DNA of 64,000 nucleotides from CAVUQH01 sp963774445 (GCA_963774445.1 CAVZFC010000019.1:62001-126000), one strand, 5' to 3'. Positions 34,330 through 43,342 are shown, counted from the stretch's first letter. Notes: generated from the sequence alone by a model not told the origin. Translations and numbers: made by a program.

Positions 34330-34895
34330 GGCCCGCCCTCGCGGGCGCGACCGAGCTCGCGCAATAGCCAGGCCCGGGCCGCGCGCCAGTCGCGCCGCAC
34401 GGTGGGCACGGAAACGCCCAGCGCCTCGGCGGTCTCGGCGTCGGTGAGACCGCCGTAGAAGCGGTAGACCACGACCTTGGCCTGGCGATCGTCCAGCGCG
34501 GCCAGACGATCGAGCAGGTCGTCGATGGCGATCAGCTCGGCGGCGTCGTGACCGCCCGCCGGCTGGCCGTCGTCGAGGGTGACGCGCACCTGCGCGCCGC
34601 CGCGCTTTTGCGCCACCCGGTCGCGGGCGTAGTTGACCAGGATGCGCCGCATCGCCAGCGCGGCCACGGCGAGGAAGTGCGCCCGGTCGTTGAACGCCGC
34701 GCCGTCCTGACCGGCGAGCTTGAAGTACGCCTCGTGCACCAGCGCCGTGGTGTCGAGGGTGTGCCCCGCGCGCTCGCCCGCCAGCTTGCGCCGCGCGATG
34801 GCGCGCAGGTGGTCGTAGACCTGGCGCCAGACCTCGTCGAACGCGGCCTGGTCCCCGCCCCGCCACGCCGACAGCAGTTGGGTCAGCTCGGCCAA
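34326..34895 (-). CDS. ECF sigma factor (TIGR02999-like)
   Basis: The 189-residue frame starts most plausibly at TTG 34895 behind a GGGAGG. Upstream in-frame codons to 35096 read like leader shadow. It contains LTQLLSAWRGGDQAAFDEVWRQVYDHLRAIARRKL, TLDTTALVHEAYFKL and FLAVAALAMRRILVNYARDRVAQKRGG. These are hallmarks of the acidobacterial/planctomycete-type ECF group (TIGR02999), which is usually encoded with a Ser/Thr kinase, as here. Region 4 is LDDRQAKVVVYRFYGGLTDAETAEALGVSVPTVRRDW. The gene is divergent from another kinase gene at 35066. Confidence 0.87.
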   Translation of the reverse strand: MAELTQLLSAWRGGDQAAFDEVWRQVYDHLRAIARRKLAGERAGHTLDTTALVHEAYFKLAGQDGAAFNDRAHFLAVAALAMRRILVNYARDRVAQKRGGAQVRVTLDDGQPAGGHDAAELIAIDDLLDRLAALDDRQAKVVVYRFYGGLTDAETAEALGVSVPTVRRDWRAARAWLLRELGRAREGGP

Positions 34896-35065
34896 GGTGG
34901 TGAAATACCTCCCTCGCGCGGAAATCGCCCGGCCGGATGATCGCGATCGGCACCCGATCGGGCGTAAGGGGATATGAGCGAGCGCACGGCCACGTCCGAG
35001 GGTACCTCCCGGCTGCAATCCGGCGCCGGCTGGCGCCGTGCAGAGGTGGACTGTAGGATGAGCCG

Positions 35066-36364
35066 TTGGCCGAGTCCGTTGCAACCACGTTGGCAACCGG
35101 GACGCGTGTCGGGGAGTACGAGATCACCGGCTACCTGGGCGCCGGCGGTATGGGCACGGTCTACGCCGGCGTCCACCCGATCATCGGCAAGCGGGTGGCG
35201 ATCAAGGTGCTGCAGCCGGCGATGTCGGCCGATCCGCGCATGGTCAACCGCTTCGTCCAGGAAGCGCGCGCGGTCGTCAAGATCCAGCACCGCCACATCA
35301 TCGACGTCTTCGCCTTCGGCCATCAGGATGACGTCGGCCACTACTTCGTCATGCCGCTGCTCGACGGCGAGCCGCTGGGCGCCCGCATCGCCCGGGCCGG
35401 GCCGCTGCCGGCCGAGGAGTTGCTGCTGGCCGTCAGCCAGATCGCCGAGGCGCTCGACGCCGCTCACGCCGAAGGAATCTTCCACCGCGACCTCAAGCCG
35501 GACAACGTCTTCCTCGCCCGCGAGCGCGACGGCGCCGTGTCGGTGCGCGTGCTCGACTTCGGCATCGCCAAGCTCATCGACGGCGAAGTGTCCACGACCC
35601 AGACCGGGGCGCAGATGGGCACGCCGCTGTTCATGTCACCCGAGCAGTGGGACGGCGCGTCGGTCGATCATCGGACCGACATCTACGCGCTCGGAGTGCT
35701 CGTGCACCACGCGCTCACCGGGCGCTTTCCGTTCGAGTCCCGCTCGCCGGTGGCGCTCATGAACATGCACGCCAACCAGCCGCCGATGCCGCCCAGCCGC
35801 TACGGCGCCAACCCTGCGGTCGACCCGGTCGTCGGGCGCGCCCTGGCCAAGGACCGCAACGCGCGCTACTCCAGCGCCGGCGCGATGTACCGGGATCTGG
35901 CCGCGGCGCTGCGCAGTGCGCCCGCGTTCGTGACGCCGCCGGCCGGCGCGGGGTTCGCGGCCAGCTCGACGATCAGCGAGAGCGATGTGGCGGTGCCGGG
36001 CCGGCGCCGCTGGTGGCCCGTGCTGCTCGGCGGCGGACTGATCGCGGCAGCGGGGATCGTCGGCGTGGTGGTGATGAGCAGCGGCGGTCACGCCGGCGCC
36101 GCGGGCAGCGATGCCGCGCCCGCCGCCGTCGGTGCCGTCGTGACGCCGGCGGATGCGGGAATCGCCGACGCCGTGGCCGCCGTCGCCGCGCCACCTGTAC
36201 AGATGCCCATCGACGCGGCGCCCGGGCGGCGCCCCCGCGTGCACCGGCCCAAGCCGCCACCGCCTCCCGACGCGCGCCCACCGGAGCCGAAGAAGCAGCC
36301 GAAGACCGAACCACCCAAGGATGGAGAAGAGAGCAAGTGGGGAGACACAGCCAAGCCGTTCTGA
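35066..36364 (+). CDS. Membrane Ser/Thr protein kinase with Ala/Pro-rich tail
   Basis: The 432-residue protein begins at TTG 35066. The kinase domain (about 18-280) is complete: GAGGMGTVYAG (25-35), Lys47, HRDLKPDNVF (Asp142), LDFGIAKL, and MGTPLFMSPEQW. One helix (about 312-334, WPVLLGGGLIAAAGIVGVVVM) is followed by an Ala-rich and Pro/Lys-rich outer tail (PPPPPDARPPEPKKQPKTE) that may span the periplasm or bind the wall. The gene overlaps the next one by 28 bases. With the TPR protein and the lipoprotein it forms a three-gene envelope-signalling operon. Confidence 0.9.
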   Translation: MAESVATTLATGTRVGEYEITGYLGAGGMGTVYAGVHPIIGKRVAIKVLQPAMSADPRMVNRFVQEARAVVKIQHRHIIDVFAFGHQDDVGHYFVMPLLDGEPLGARIARAGPLPAEELLLAVSQIAEALDAAHAEGIFHRDLKPDNVFLARERDGAVSVRVLDFGIAKLIDGEVSTTQTGAQMGTPLFMSPEQWDGASVDHRTDIYALGVLVHHALTGRFPFESRSPVALMNMHANQPPMPPSRYGANPAVDPVVGRALAKDRNARYSSAGAMYRDLAAALRSAPAFVTPPAGAGFAASSTISESDVAVPGRRRWWPVLLGGGLIAAAGIVGVVVMSSGGHAGAAGSDAAPAAVGAVVTPADAGIADAVAAVAAPPVQMPIDAAPGRRPRVHRPKPPPPPDARPPEPKKQPKTEPPKDGEESKWGDTAKPF

Positions 36365-37350
36365 TCATGGTGGTCGCCGTGGCGGTCGCGCTGATCGCGG
36401 CGCGGCCGGCGGCTGCGCAGAGCAAGCTCGACCAGGCACGCAAGCATTTCGACCAGGGCGAGGCCTACTTCAAGGCCGGCACCTGGGACAAAGCGATCGA
36501 CGAGTACGGTGCGGCCTACGCGCTCGTGCCGCGGCCGGGCCTGCTGTTCAACATCGGGCTGTGCTACGAGAACCTGGGCAAACCGGCCGAGGCGGTCGAC
36601 TACTACGACCGCTACCTCAAGGCCGCCCCCGATGGCGGCAAGGCGACCGAGGCGCGGGCGCGGCGTGAAGCGCAGCAGCGGCTGGTCGAAAAGCAGCGCG
36701 CCGACGCCGATCGAGCCGGGCGCGCGGCCGACGAGCGCACCGCCGGGCAGAAGGCCGCGAACGCCGGTGACTACGATCAGGCGATCGCGCACCTGACCGA
36801 CTCCTATCAGCTGGCGCCCGAGCCGGAGGTGCTGTTCGAGCTGGCCGAGGCCCATCGCGCCAAGGGCGACGACATCCTGGCGGCGGAGGCGTATCGCCGC
36901 TATCTGGCCGCGTCCGAGACCGGCGCCAACCGCGCCGTCGCCAGCGAGCAGCTGCGCAAGCTCGAGGCCAAGCAGCACCGCGTGGCCAAGCCCGAGCCGC
37001 CGCCGGAGACGCGCACCGAGCACGGCAGCCTGATCCCGGCCATCGTCGCCTACTCGGTCGCGGGCGCGGCCACCATCGTCGGTGTCGCCTACGGCCTGTC
37101 GTCGCACAGTACCCTGAGCGGCCTCGACGACCAGCTCGACTCCGGCAACCCGCCGCTCGACTCCGGCGACCCGCGCTTTGCCGACGGCCGCAGGGCGGCG
37201 CGCAACGCCAACATCGCGTATGCCGCCGCGGGCGTCGCCGCGATCACCGGCGCCGTGCTGACCTGGCACGCCCTGCGCACCGAGCACACCGTGATCGTGC
37301 CGCGGGTGACCAGCGACGGCGCCGCCGTGTCGCTGGAGGTGGCGTGGTGA
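36337..37350 (+). CDS. Exported TPR protein with C-terminal membrane helices
   Basis: From GTG 36337 the product has 337 residues and a signal peptide (MGRHSQAVLIMVVAVAVALIAARPAAA). The ATG at 36367 would leave no positive n-region. Two TPR-like blocks follow: KLDQARKHFDQGEAYFKAGTWDKAIDEYGAAYALVPRPGLLFNIGLCYENLGK (about 30-85) and AAQKAANAGDYDQAIAHLTDSYQLAPEPEVLFELAEAHRAKGDDILAAEAYRRYL-like repeats (about 130-190). Two hydrophobic segments at about 235-255 and 285-305 complete it. This layout is common in myxobacterial kinase operons and probably forms a periplasmic scaffold. It overlaps both neighbours, which argues for coupled translation. Confidence 0.82.
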   Translation: MGRHSQAVLIMVVAVAVALIAARPAAAQSKLDQARKHFDQGEAYFKAGTWDKAIDEYGAAYALVPRPGLLFNIGLCYENLGKPAEAVDYYDRYLKAAPDGGKATEARARREAQQRLVEKQRADADRAGRAADERTAGQKAANAGDYDQAIAHLTDSYQLAPEPEVLFELAEAHRAKGDDILAAEAYRRYLAASETGANRAVASEQLRKLEAKQHRVAKPEPPPETRTEHGSLIPAIVAYSVAGAATIVGVAYGLSSHSTLSGLDDQLDSGNPPLDSGDPRFADGRRAARNANIAYAAAGVAAITGAVLTWHALRTEHTVIVPRVTSDGAAVSLEVAW

Positions 37351-38633
37351 CCGGCCGCGCGTACCGCCCCGCTCTGGCGGCAGTCCTGGCCGTGACGCTG
37401 GCCGGCTGTAGCATGTCGGCGTTCGACGATCGCCGCGGCAAGGCCTGGTCGGACAGCAACAGCGGCGACACGGTGAGCGCGTCGGACTACGGCATCGCGG
37501 TCGCCGGCGTCACCACCGACCAGCCCGGTGCCCTCATCACCGCCCTCGGCGTCGGCCCCGCCGGACTCGGCACCATTGTCTACGACGACACCGGATCCCT
37601 GGAGCTCGGCGGCGACGATCTGTCCGCGCTGGCCGACGAGACCCTGTCGGATCCGCCCACGCTGGTGGCCGCGCCCAAGCCGATCACCGGCGCCAGCGGC
37701 CTGGTCGCCGTCGGTGGGCTGGGATCACTCGACGAGATCTTGCTCTACGACATGAGCGACGGCAGCCCGAGACAGGTCGGCACGTTGTCCGGCAGCGACT
37801 GCGGCGCTGCGGGCAACAACCTCGGCCAGTCGATGGCATTCGGCTACACCGGCACGGGCAACCAGCTCGACCTGGTCGCCACCCGCGGCAATGACGTCTT
37901 CCTGTTCGAGGACCTCGCCGTGAGCGGTAGCACGACGACCGCCACCTGCTACCACTGCGCGATGTCCGGACCGATCGACGACATGTCGATGATCGAGATC
38001 GGCTTCACCGACGGGCAAGAGATCATGGTCAACAGCCAGGGGATGATCGCCGTGTTCAACGCCTTCCAGGTCACCGAGGCGTCCGACGCCGACAAGAGCT
38101 GCTTCGGCATCCGCAGCCCGCAGATCAGCAATCTCCCTGGCGGTGGGACCGGCAGTCGGCTCGCCGTCGGCGACGCCCAGGGCGACGGCTACGCCGACGT
38201 CGCCGTCGCCGATCCGGACGGCAGCGTGTTCGTGATCCCCAACCTGACCGACTCGGGTCCCGGCGGACCGCCCGAGGCCCTGGTCGCGCCGCCCGACTCC
38301 GGCGCGTTCGGCGCCGGGCCGGTGATGTTCCTCGACCTCGACGGCGACGGCAACGACGAGCTGTTGGTCGGCGATCCCCAGGCCAGCCCCGAAGGCGTCT
38401 CGGTCGCCGGCCAGGTGTCCGTGTTCAAGCCCGCCACCGACGGCAGCTTCGAGCAGCTGGCGCTGCTGTACGACAGCGCGCCGCAGGGCGGCCAGCGCTA
38501 CGGCCGCGCCCTGGCCGCGGCCGACTTCCTGGTCGGTGTCGATCGGGCCAAGCTCTTGATCGTGGGCGCCTCGGGCGAGGTGTTCACCCTGTTCCGCTCC
38601 CTGGCCAACACCATCGACCCGAGAAACAACTAG
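37347..38633 (+). CDS. Surface lipoprotein with FG-GAP-like repeats
   Basis: The 428-residue product starts at GTG 37347, overlapping the previous stop (GTGA), with GGAGG seven bases upstream; GTG 37344 is also possible. The signal ends in VTLAGC, a good lipobox. Repeated segments such as RLAVGDAQGDGYADVAVADPDG and VMFLDLDGDGNDELLVGDP match FG-GAP/VCBS propeller blades with calcium-binding DxDGDG loops. It is probably a beta-propeller on the outer membrane for adhesion or binding. It is the third gene of the kinase-TPR-lipoprotein operon. Confidence 0.82.
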   Translation: MTGRAYRPALAAVLAVTLAGCSMSAFDDRRGKAWSDSNSGDTVSASDYGIAVAGVTTDQPGALITALGVGPAGLGTIVYDDTGSLELGGDDLSALADETLSDPPTLVAAPKPITGASGLVAVGGLGSLDEILLYDMSDGSPRQVGTLSGSDCGAAGNNLGQSMAFGYTGTGNQLDLVATRGNDVFLFEDLAVSGSTTTATCYHCAMSGPIDDMSMIEIGFTDGQEIMVNSQGMIAVFNAFQVTEASDADKSCFGIRSPQISNLPGGGTGSRLAVGDAQGDGYADVAVADPDGSVFVIPNLTDSGPGGPPEALVAPPDSGAFGAGPVMFLDLDGDGNDELLVGDPQASPEGVSVAGQVSVFKPATDGSFEQLALLYDSAPQGGQRYGRALAAADFLVGVDRAKLLIVGASGEVFTLFRSLANTIDPRNN

Positions 38634-38691
38634 CAAAATCAGCCAGTTGTGACTTTTTCGCAGAAAGTCTGATCACCAGCGGCGCCGGTTC

Positions 38692-38720
38692 GGGCGTTCC
38701 CCTGTGAAAGGAGAACGCCC
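38692..38720 (+). promoter_or_regulatory. Hairpin sequestering the Shine-Dalgarno of the 866-residue lipoprotein
   Basis: GGGCGTTC (38692-38699) pairs perfectly with GAACGCCC (38713-38720), directly against the TTG start at 38721. After one mismatch, CCT pairs with AGG, closing a five-base loop. The Shine-Dalgarno AAAGGAG (38707-38713) is therefore almost entirely within the stem. Strong pairing plus a TTG start predicts low basal translation. Confidence 0.6.
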
Positions 38721-41321
38721 TTGAACCAGACGCTTCGAATCATCCTCCCCGCCGCCCTCGCCGGCCTCCTCGGATCCCTCGGCTGCGGCGCCGTCGGCGG
38801 CGCCGACGACTGCCAGGCCTCCACCCAGGACGAGGCCCTCGCCTGTCTCGGTGTGCCCCAGGACGACTCTCCGCGCGTCGACCGTACCGGCGTGGCGCTG
38901 CCCGCATCCTACAGCCCGCTCGGCGCGACCAAGGAGGTCGGCGTCAGCGAGGAGCTGTTCATGGTCGGCATGCAGGTGGCGCCGCCGACGCCGGTCGGCG
39001 ATCCGCAGCTGCTCGACAACCGCGCCCTGACCATGGCGCTGTCCGACGACGACACCCACGCGCTGAGCACGACGGTCCTCGACGCCCAGCCGGCGGGCAC
39101 GGCGTGGGCAAGCGACACCCACAGCGGGCATCCGTCGGAGCAGACCACGCGCGCCGCCGCGGCGCCCGACCTCGACGGCGACGGCGTCAACGACACCGTC
39201 GTCGCCTACCTCGACTTCGACGACCCGGCCAACGCCGGCGTGGTCTTCGTCGAGCGGGTCGGCACCGACGCGCCCCAGGCGGTCGCCACCATTCCCGACG
39301 CCCGCGACATCGAGGCGGTGCGCGCCGACGTCGACGGCGACGGCAACGACGAGATCGCCATCGCCGTGGCCACGTCAACCGACGCACAGCTGTTCGTGGT
39401 CGACGTCGACGCCGCCGGCCGCTTCGCCGTGGTCGACGGATCGACTCGCACCCTGCCCCGCCTGACCACCGTTGGCTCGGCGTCGGTGGAGCTGGCCGCG
39501 GGCAACATCGACCGCGACAACGGCGAAGAGATCGCCGCGGTGCTCAACGAGTACGACTCGACCCAGCGCACCGGCGTGTCGACCTACGCCATCGTCGACG
39601 ACGCCGGCGCCAGCTTCGCCAGCCTGGTCTCCGGCGGGGTGCTCCGCGTGATCGACGGCGGCAGCTACGAGGCGCAGGTCGCCGACGTCGCCATCGGTGA
39701 CGTCGACGCCGACGGCGTGGGCGAGATCGTCTTCGCCGGCCTCAGCGAGCTGCCCGGCGTGACCTGCACCAGCTATCGCCACGTCTACCTGGTCCTCGAC
39801 GACGCCGGCGACAGCCCCGCGCCGCTGGCGCCGATCGCCCAGCGCAGCGACGAGGTCCGCTACGTCCCCGCCAGCGGCTGCGACGAGGTCTCCTCCGAGC
39901 TGCCGGTCAGCCACGTGTTCGTCAACACCGCTGACATCGACGGCGACGGCGTCGACGAGATCCAGGCCAACCTGCGCGTGTTCGACGACCTGCGCGCCGG
40001 CTCCCTGCAGGAGCTGCATACCATCGACCCGTCGGTGCTGGCCGGGCCGTACGGCCGTGGCGGCTCGGCGCTGTCGACCTCGACCACCGCCATCACCACC
40101 GCCGACATCAACGGCAACGGCCGCAGCGAGATCATCGTGTTCGGCCAGCACATGGACCAGATCGTCGTCTGGGGCCTCGACGGCCCCGACCCCGCCACCG
40201 CCGTCTTCCGCCAGATGATGTCGATCCCGACCGCGCTGTACAACAGCCAGACGCGCGTCTTCCCCATCATCCTGCCGGTCAACGTCGACCACGACGGCGC
40301 CGTGCTCAAGTACTCCGACGCCGAGCACGACTTCGTCTTCACCCAGCCGGTGATCCTGGCGGCCATCGCCGCGGCGCCGTGCGCCGAAGGCATCGGCCAG
40401 AACCTCGACGCCTGCTCGACCGCCTGGGGCACGTCGCAGACCAGCACCGGCGGCGTCGACGGCAACGTCACCGTGTCGGCCAGCACCTTCGTATCGTTCG
40501 AGGCCAAGGACCCGTTCTTCGGCCTCGGCGTCGAGGGCAAGGAGAGCGTGACCACCTCGGCGTCGTTCTCCGCCAGCCGCACCTATTCGCTGCAGGAGAG
40601 CGTCGAGTACGCCACCGGCCCGCTCGAGGATACCGTGGTCTTCACCACCATCCCTCTCGATCAGTACACCTACACCGTAGTCGCCCACCCCGATCCGTCG
40701 ATGGTCGGCACCAAGATCGTCGTCAACGTGCCGCGCAAACCGGTCACCCTGCAGGTCGAGCGCTCCTTCTACAACAGCCACGTCGCCGACGGCAGCTTCA
40801 AGGTCGACGCCAGCGTGTTCCTGCACACCCCGGGCGAGCTCGACAGCTACCCGACCGAAGACGACGCCGACGCGCTGATCGCCACCGGCGGCCTGGGCCA
40901 CATCGGTCCCCTCGGCGACCTGGTCGACGCCCTCGGCAACCCGCTGGTCGAGGCCCTCCTCGGCGACGGCCTCAAGAGTCAGCGCCCGATCACCGTCGGC
41001 CAGGGCAGCGGCCAGACCTCGACCGAGATCGTCTTCACCAAGGAGACCGGCTACCGCGCCGGCGCCGAGGTCTCGTACGAATCGGAGCTCGCCGTCACCG
41101 GCGGCGGCGCCGCCGTCGGCACCACCATCGGCGGCAGCGTCGGCGCCGGCCTGTCGTGGGGCACCTCCACCTCGACCACCTACCGCGGCACCATCGGCAG
41201 CATCGCCGGCGACAACCTGTCCGACAACCTCTACAGCACCGGCCTGTTCACCTACGTCTACAACTACGGCAACCCCAACGCCCCGCAGTTCGAGGTCGTC
41301 AACTACTGGGTCGAGCGCTAG
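38721..41321 (+). CDS. Lipoprotein with FG-GAP blades and a Ser/Thr/Gly-rich C-terminal module
   Basis: The 866-residue product starts at TTG 38721 and has a lipobox LGSLGC (Cys22). Residues 140-480 hold several FG-GAP/VCBS-like blades with calcium loops (APDLDGDGVNDTVVAYLD, ADVDGDGNDEIAIAV, TADIDGDGVDEIQANL, TADINGNGRSEIIVFG). The last 300 residues differ: they contain long stretches alternating Ser/Thr/Gly with hydrophobic residues (VTTSASFSASRTYSLQESVEY; AVTGGGAAVGTTIGGSVGAGLSWG). Such alternation is seen in membrane-inserting hairpins of beta-pore-forming proteins. An adhesin or pore-forming surface protein is a hypothesis only. Confidence 0.75.
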   Translation: MNQTLRIILPAALAGLLGSLGCGAVGGADDCQASTQDEALACLGVPQDDSPRVDRTGVALPASYSPLGATKEVGVSEELFMVGMQVAPPTPVGDPQLLDNRALTMALSDDDTHALSTTVLDAQPAGTAWASDTHSGHPSEQTTRAAAAPDLDGDGVNDTVVAYLDFDDPANAGVVFVERVGTDAPQAVATIPDARDIEAVRADVDGDGNDEIAIAVATSTDAQLFVVDVDAAGRFAVVDGSTRTLPRLTTVGSASVELAAGNIDRDNGEEIAAVLNEYDSTQRTGVSTYAIVDDAGASFASLVSGGVLRVIDGGSYEAQVADVAIGDVDADGVGEIVFAGLSELPGVTCTSYRHVYLVLDDAGDSPAPLAPIAQRSDEVRYVPASGCDEVSSELPVSHVFVNTADIDGDGVDEIQANLRVFDDLRAGSLQELHTIDPSVLAGPYGRGGSALSTSTTAITTADINGNGRSEIIVFGQHMDQIVVWGLDGPDPATAVFRQMMSIPTALYNSQTRVFPIILPVNVDHDGAVLKYSDAEHDFVFTQPVILAAIAAAPCAEGIGQNLDACSTAWGTSQTSTGGVDGNVTVSASTFVSFEAKDPFFGLGVEGKESVTTSASFSASRTYSLQESVEYATGPLEDTVVFTTIPLDQYTYTVVAHPDPSMVGTKIVVNVPRKPVTLQVERSFYNSHVADGSFKVDASVFLHTPGELDSYPTEDDADALIATGGLGHIGPLGDLVDALGNPLVEALLGDGLKSQRPITVGQGSGQTSTEIVFTKETGYRAGAEVSYESELAVTGGGAAVGTTIGGSVGAGLSWGTSTSTTYRGTIGSIAGDNLSDNLYSTGLFTYVYNYGNPNAPQFEVVNYWVER

Positions 41322-41349
41322 ACCGGCAGCGGGCGGGCACAGCCGTCGC

Positions 41350-41760
41350 CTACGAGGAGCGTGACGAGATCAAGCGCTCCATCATGGCGACGCGCTGTAC
41401 CAGCTCGGTCTGGCCGCGCAGGTTGTCGATGACGATCTCCTGCTTGAGATTGATTTGGTAGGTGTTGACGGCGAGGGCCTTGTCTTTGTCGGACTGGCGG
41501 TTCTGGCTCATCATGATGACCGGCGCCTGGAGCGCGGCCAGGGACGACAGCATCAGGTTGAGCAAGATGAAAGGGTAGGCGTCCCAGCGCAGGGCGGCCG
41601 CGAGGACGTTCATAAGCTCGAGCAGCTGGGTCGGTTTGGGCGCCGTGGCACCGGCCGACCGGGGCGCGCCGTCCAAGAGCGACAGCTCGCCGAAGTATTG
41701 CCCCTGGAACAGCGACGCCAGCACGACGCGTTGCGCTCCTGTGCCGACCGAGAACCAGCA
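41350..41760 (-). pseudogene. Remnant of a cyclic-nucleotide-binding/DUF1003 protein
   Basis: One frame reads a piece of a cNMP-binding domain (LASLFQGQYFGELSLLDGAPRSAGATA). It then jumps, after PTQLLEL, to WDAYPFILLNLMLSSLAALQAPVIMMSQNRQSDKDK, the signature of DUF1003 membrane proteins, and ends at a stop at 41350. The second half of the cNMP domain and the start of the DUF1003 region are missing, and no credible N-terminus exists. This is an internally deleted, decayed gene. Confidence 0.7.
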
Positions 41761-41775
41761 CGCCGGCGCCGACGG

Positions 41776-41862
41776 CAGTTCGCCGCGCGTCTGCAGGCAT
41801 CCGGCACCAAGGCGCCGGTGCTGATCCACGTTAACGCGGAGGCGGGCCACACCGGCCGCCAC
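41776..41862 (+). pseudogene. Remnant of a prolyl oligopeptidase (S9) C-terminus
   Basis: A short open segment reads QFAARLQASGTKAPVLIHV followed by NAEAGHTGR. This is the end of S9-family peptidases, where AGHxG carries the catalytic His. The rest of the enzyme is absent on both sides. The opposite strand has the cNMP/DUF1003 remnant, so two broken genes meet here. Confidence 0.55.
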
Positions 41863-42081
41863 GCCCCGCCGTGCGGTCACTCGCATGGCGACGCCGCGGG
41901 CAGGTCGAGCCAGCGCAGGCGCCCACCCATCCGCACTGGTTGCAGGTACTGCGGTGTCGCTGCGCGCTCCAGGAACAGCCGCGCGATGCTGACCACCACC
42001 GCCCGCATCAGCGCCGCACTGATGCAGGCGGAGGTCGAACATCTGTGAGTCGTGCGGCACCGTGTTTCATACGCGGCATGC
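41863..42081. other. Degraded non-coding stretch
   Basis: No intact gene is supported. A minus-strand segment (MRAVVVSIARLFLERAATPQYLQPVRMGG) looks protein-like but has no start context and no family that I recognise. It probably belongs to the same decayed patch. Confidence 0.45.
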
Positions 42082-43083
42082 TCAGGAGCCGCCGGCAAAG
42101 CGGATGTCGGAGACGTTGACGGGCTTGCCGCTGTCCGGGTCGATGGTGACCAGACGCGCCTCTCTGCTGTAGTTCTTGATCAGCGCCCGAAGCTTTCCGC
42201 CCAGCATGCCGATCCACTCGATCGAGATCGGCCCGTCATCGTCGTCGAACGAGTTGGCGGCGACCAGGTCGGACAGCGGAGTCGCCCACAGCTGATCGAG
42301 GTCGTCGAACGTCACCCGGCTGAGCTGCCAGCTGGTGCCGCCGTCGCCGAAGACCTCACTCTCCACCAGGATACTGCGCGGTCCCGACAGCTCGAGCCGC
42401 CCGCCCTCGTGGACGCATCCGGCCAGCGTCGGAGCGGAGAACTTCTGCTTCAGGCGCCTGGGCAGGCCGAGGGACTCGGTTCCCGGCTCGACACAATCGG
42501 GAGCACGGCCACCCATGGCGCGAAAGCTCGGCTCCGTGTCGAAACTCTTGGCGTGCTTGTCGACGCCGCCACTGGGGCTGACGGTGTACATGAACCCGTC
42601 GGCCCCCTGAAGCACCACGCTCTTGCCGCTGGTCCCCTTGAACGTGTGGCGCTTGGCCAGCGCGGGGTAGCCGGACACCACCCCGAGCGTCGCCTTCACC
42701 GGGACGAGATCGGGGAGCGTGCGGGCATGAACGCCCTGTTTGCGCATGTCGATCCAGACGAGATCGTCGACCACGGCGCCCAGCTCGAGCTCGTCGTCCA
42801 CCGTAATCCGGTGGTGAACGACGCCGCGTGCATCCATCACCTGGAGCTGCGCGTGGTCGTAGTGGCCGGACGGACCCTGATGCGTCGTCGCCAGGAGGAG
42901 CAGCTGGTCGTCAGCGATCTGCACCGAATCCCGGTACGAGAACGCCGACTGTCTTGGCCCCCTGAGCCTGGTGTAGGCGATCAGCGCCGCGGCGACGAAC
43001 ACAAATCCTCCGCACAGGATCAGCGCCTGGCGCGTCTTGGCGCGCTGGTCGCGCTTGCGGTTGCCTGACTTCTTCTTGCTCAT
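42082..43083 (-). CDS. Membrane-anchored hypothetical protein
   Basis: This 333-residue protein has a Lys/Arg-rich N-terminus (MSKKKSGNRKRDQRAKTRQ) and one membrane helix (about 21-39, LILCGGFVFVAAALIAYT). A large outer domain of beta-rich character follows (SVQIADDQLLLLATTHQG, HYDHAQLQVMDARGVVHHRI, DDLVWIDMRKQG). The repeated 'strand plus value' pattern suggests a propeller-like fold, but no family is assigned. Two Cys (CVEPG and GCVHEGG) may pair. ATG 43083 was chosen; the frame upstream of it is a shadow of the small preceding frame. It begins 13 bases after that frame's stop. Confidence 0.7.
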   Translation of the reverse strand: MSKKKSGNRKRDQRAKTRQALILCGGFVFVAAALIAYTRLRGPRQSAFSYRDSVQIADDQLLLLATTHQGPSGHYDHAQLQVMDARGVVHHRITVDDELELGAVVDDLVWIDMRKQGVHARTLPDLVPVKATLGVVSGYPALAKRHTFKGTSGKSVVLQGADGFMYTVSPSGGVDKHAKSFDTEPSFRAMGGRAPDCVEPGTESLGLPRRLKQKFSAPTLAGCVHEGGRLELSGPRSILVESEVFGDGGTSWQLSRVTFDDLDQLWATPLSDLVAANSFDDDDGPISIEWIGMLGGKLRALIKNYSREARLVTIDPDSGKPVNVSDIRFAGGS

Positions 43084-43096
43084 GTTCGTCGATTCT

Positions 43097-43342
43097 TCAC
43101 AGCTCGCGGCCGAACGAAACCTCGATCTGCGACACCAAGTGGCGCTTGCGAACGTCGGCCAACCCCTGGTCCACGCACCGGCGAAACCATTCGTGCAGGT
43201 AGCGATTGTCGCTGTGGGTCGAGCTCGAAGATCCCCCATCGGAGGGGTCGGTGTCGCGCGCGCGGGTGCTCAGCGACGGGCTGGTGATCTCCAGCCGGTC
43301 CGACTGCCAACCGACCTTGGCGTCGTCCAGTGCCTTCGACAA
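43097..43342 (-). CDS. Small hypothetical frame, possibly a truncated gene end
   Basis: The 81-residue frame begins at a TTG without a convincing ribosome-binding site and reads ALDDAKVGWQSDRLEITSPS, a Ser-rich linker and YLHEWFRRCVDQGLADVRKRHLVSQIEVSFGREL. The second half looks like genuine folded protein. The lack of a start and the decayed surroundings suggest the 3' end of a gene whose front has been lost. It may still be translated and coupled to the membrane protein 13 bases downstream. Confidence 0.4.
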   Translation of the reverse strand: MSKALDDAKVGWQSDRLEITSPSLSTRARDTDPSDGGSSSSTHSDNRYLHEWFRRCVDQGLADVRKRHLVSQIEVSFGREL

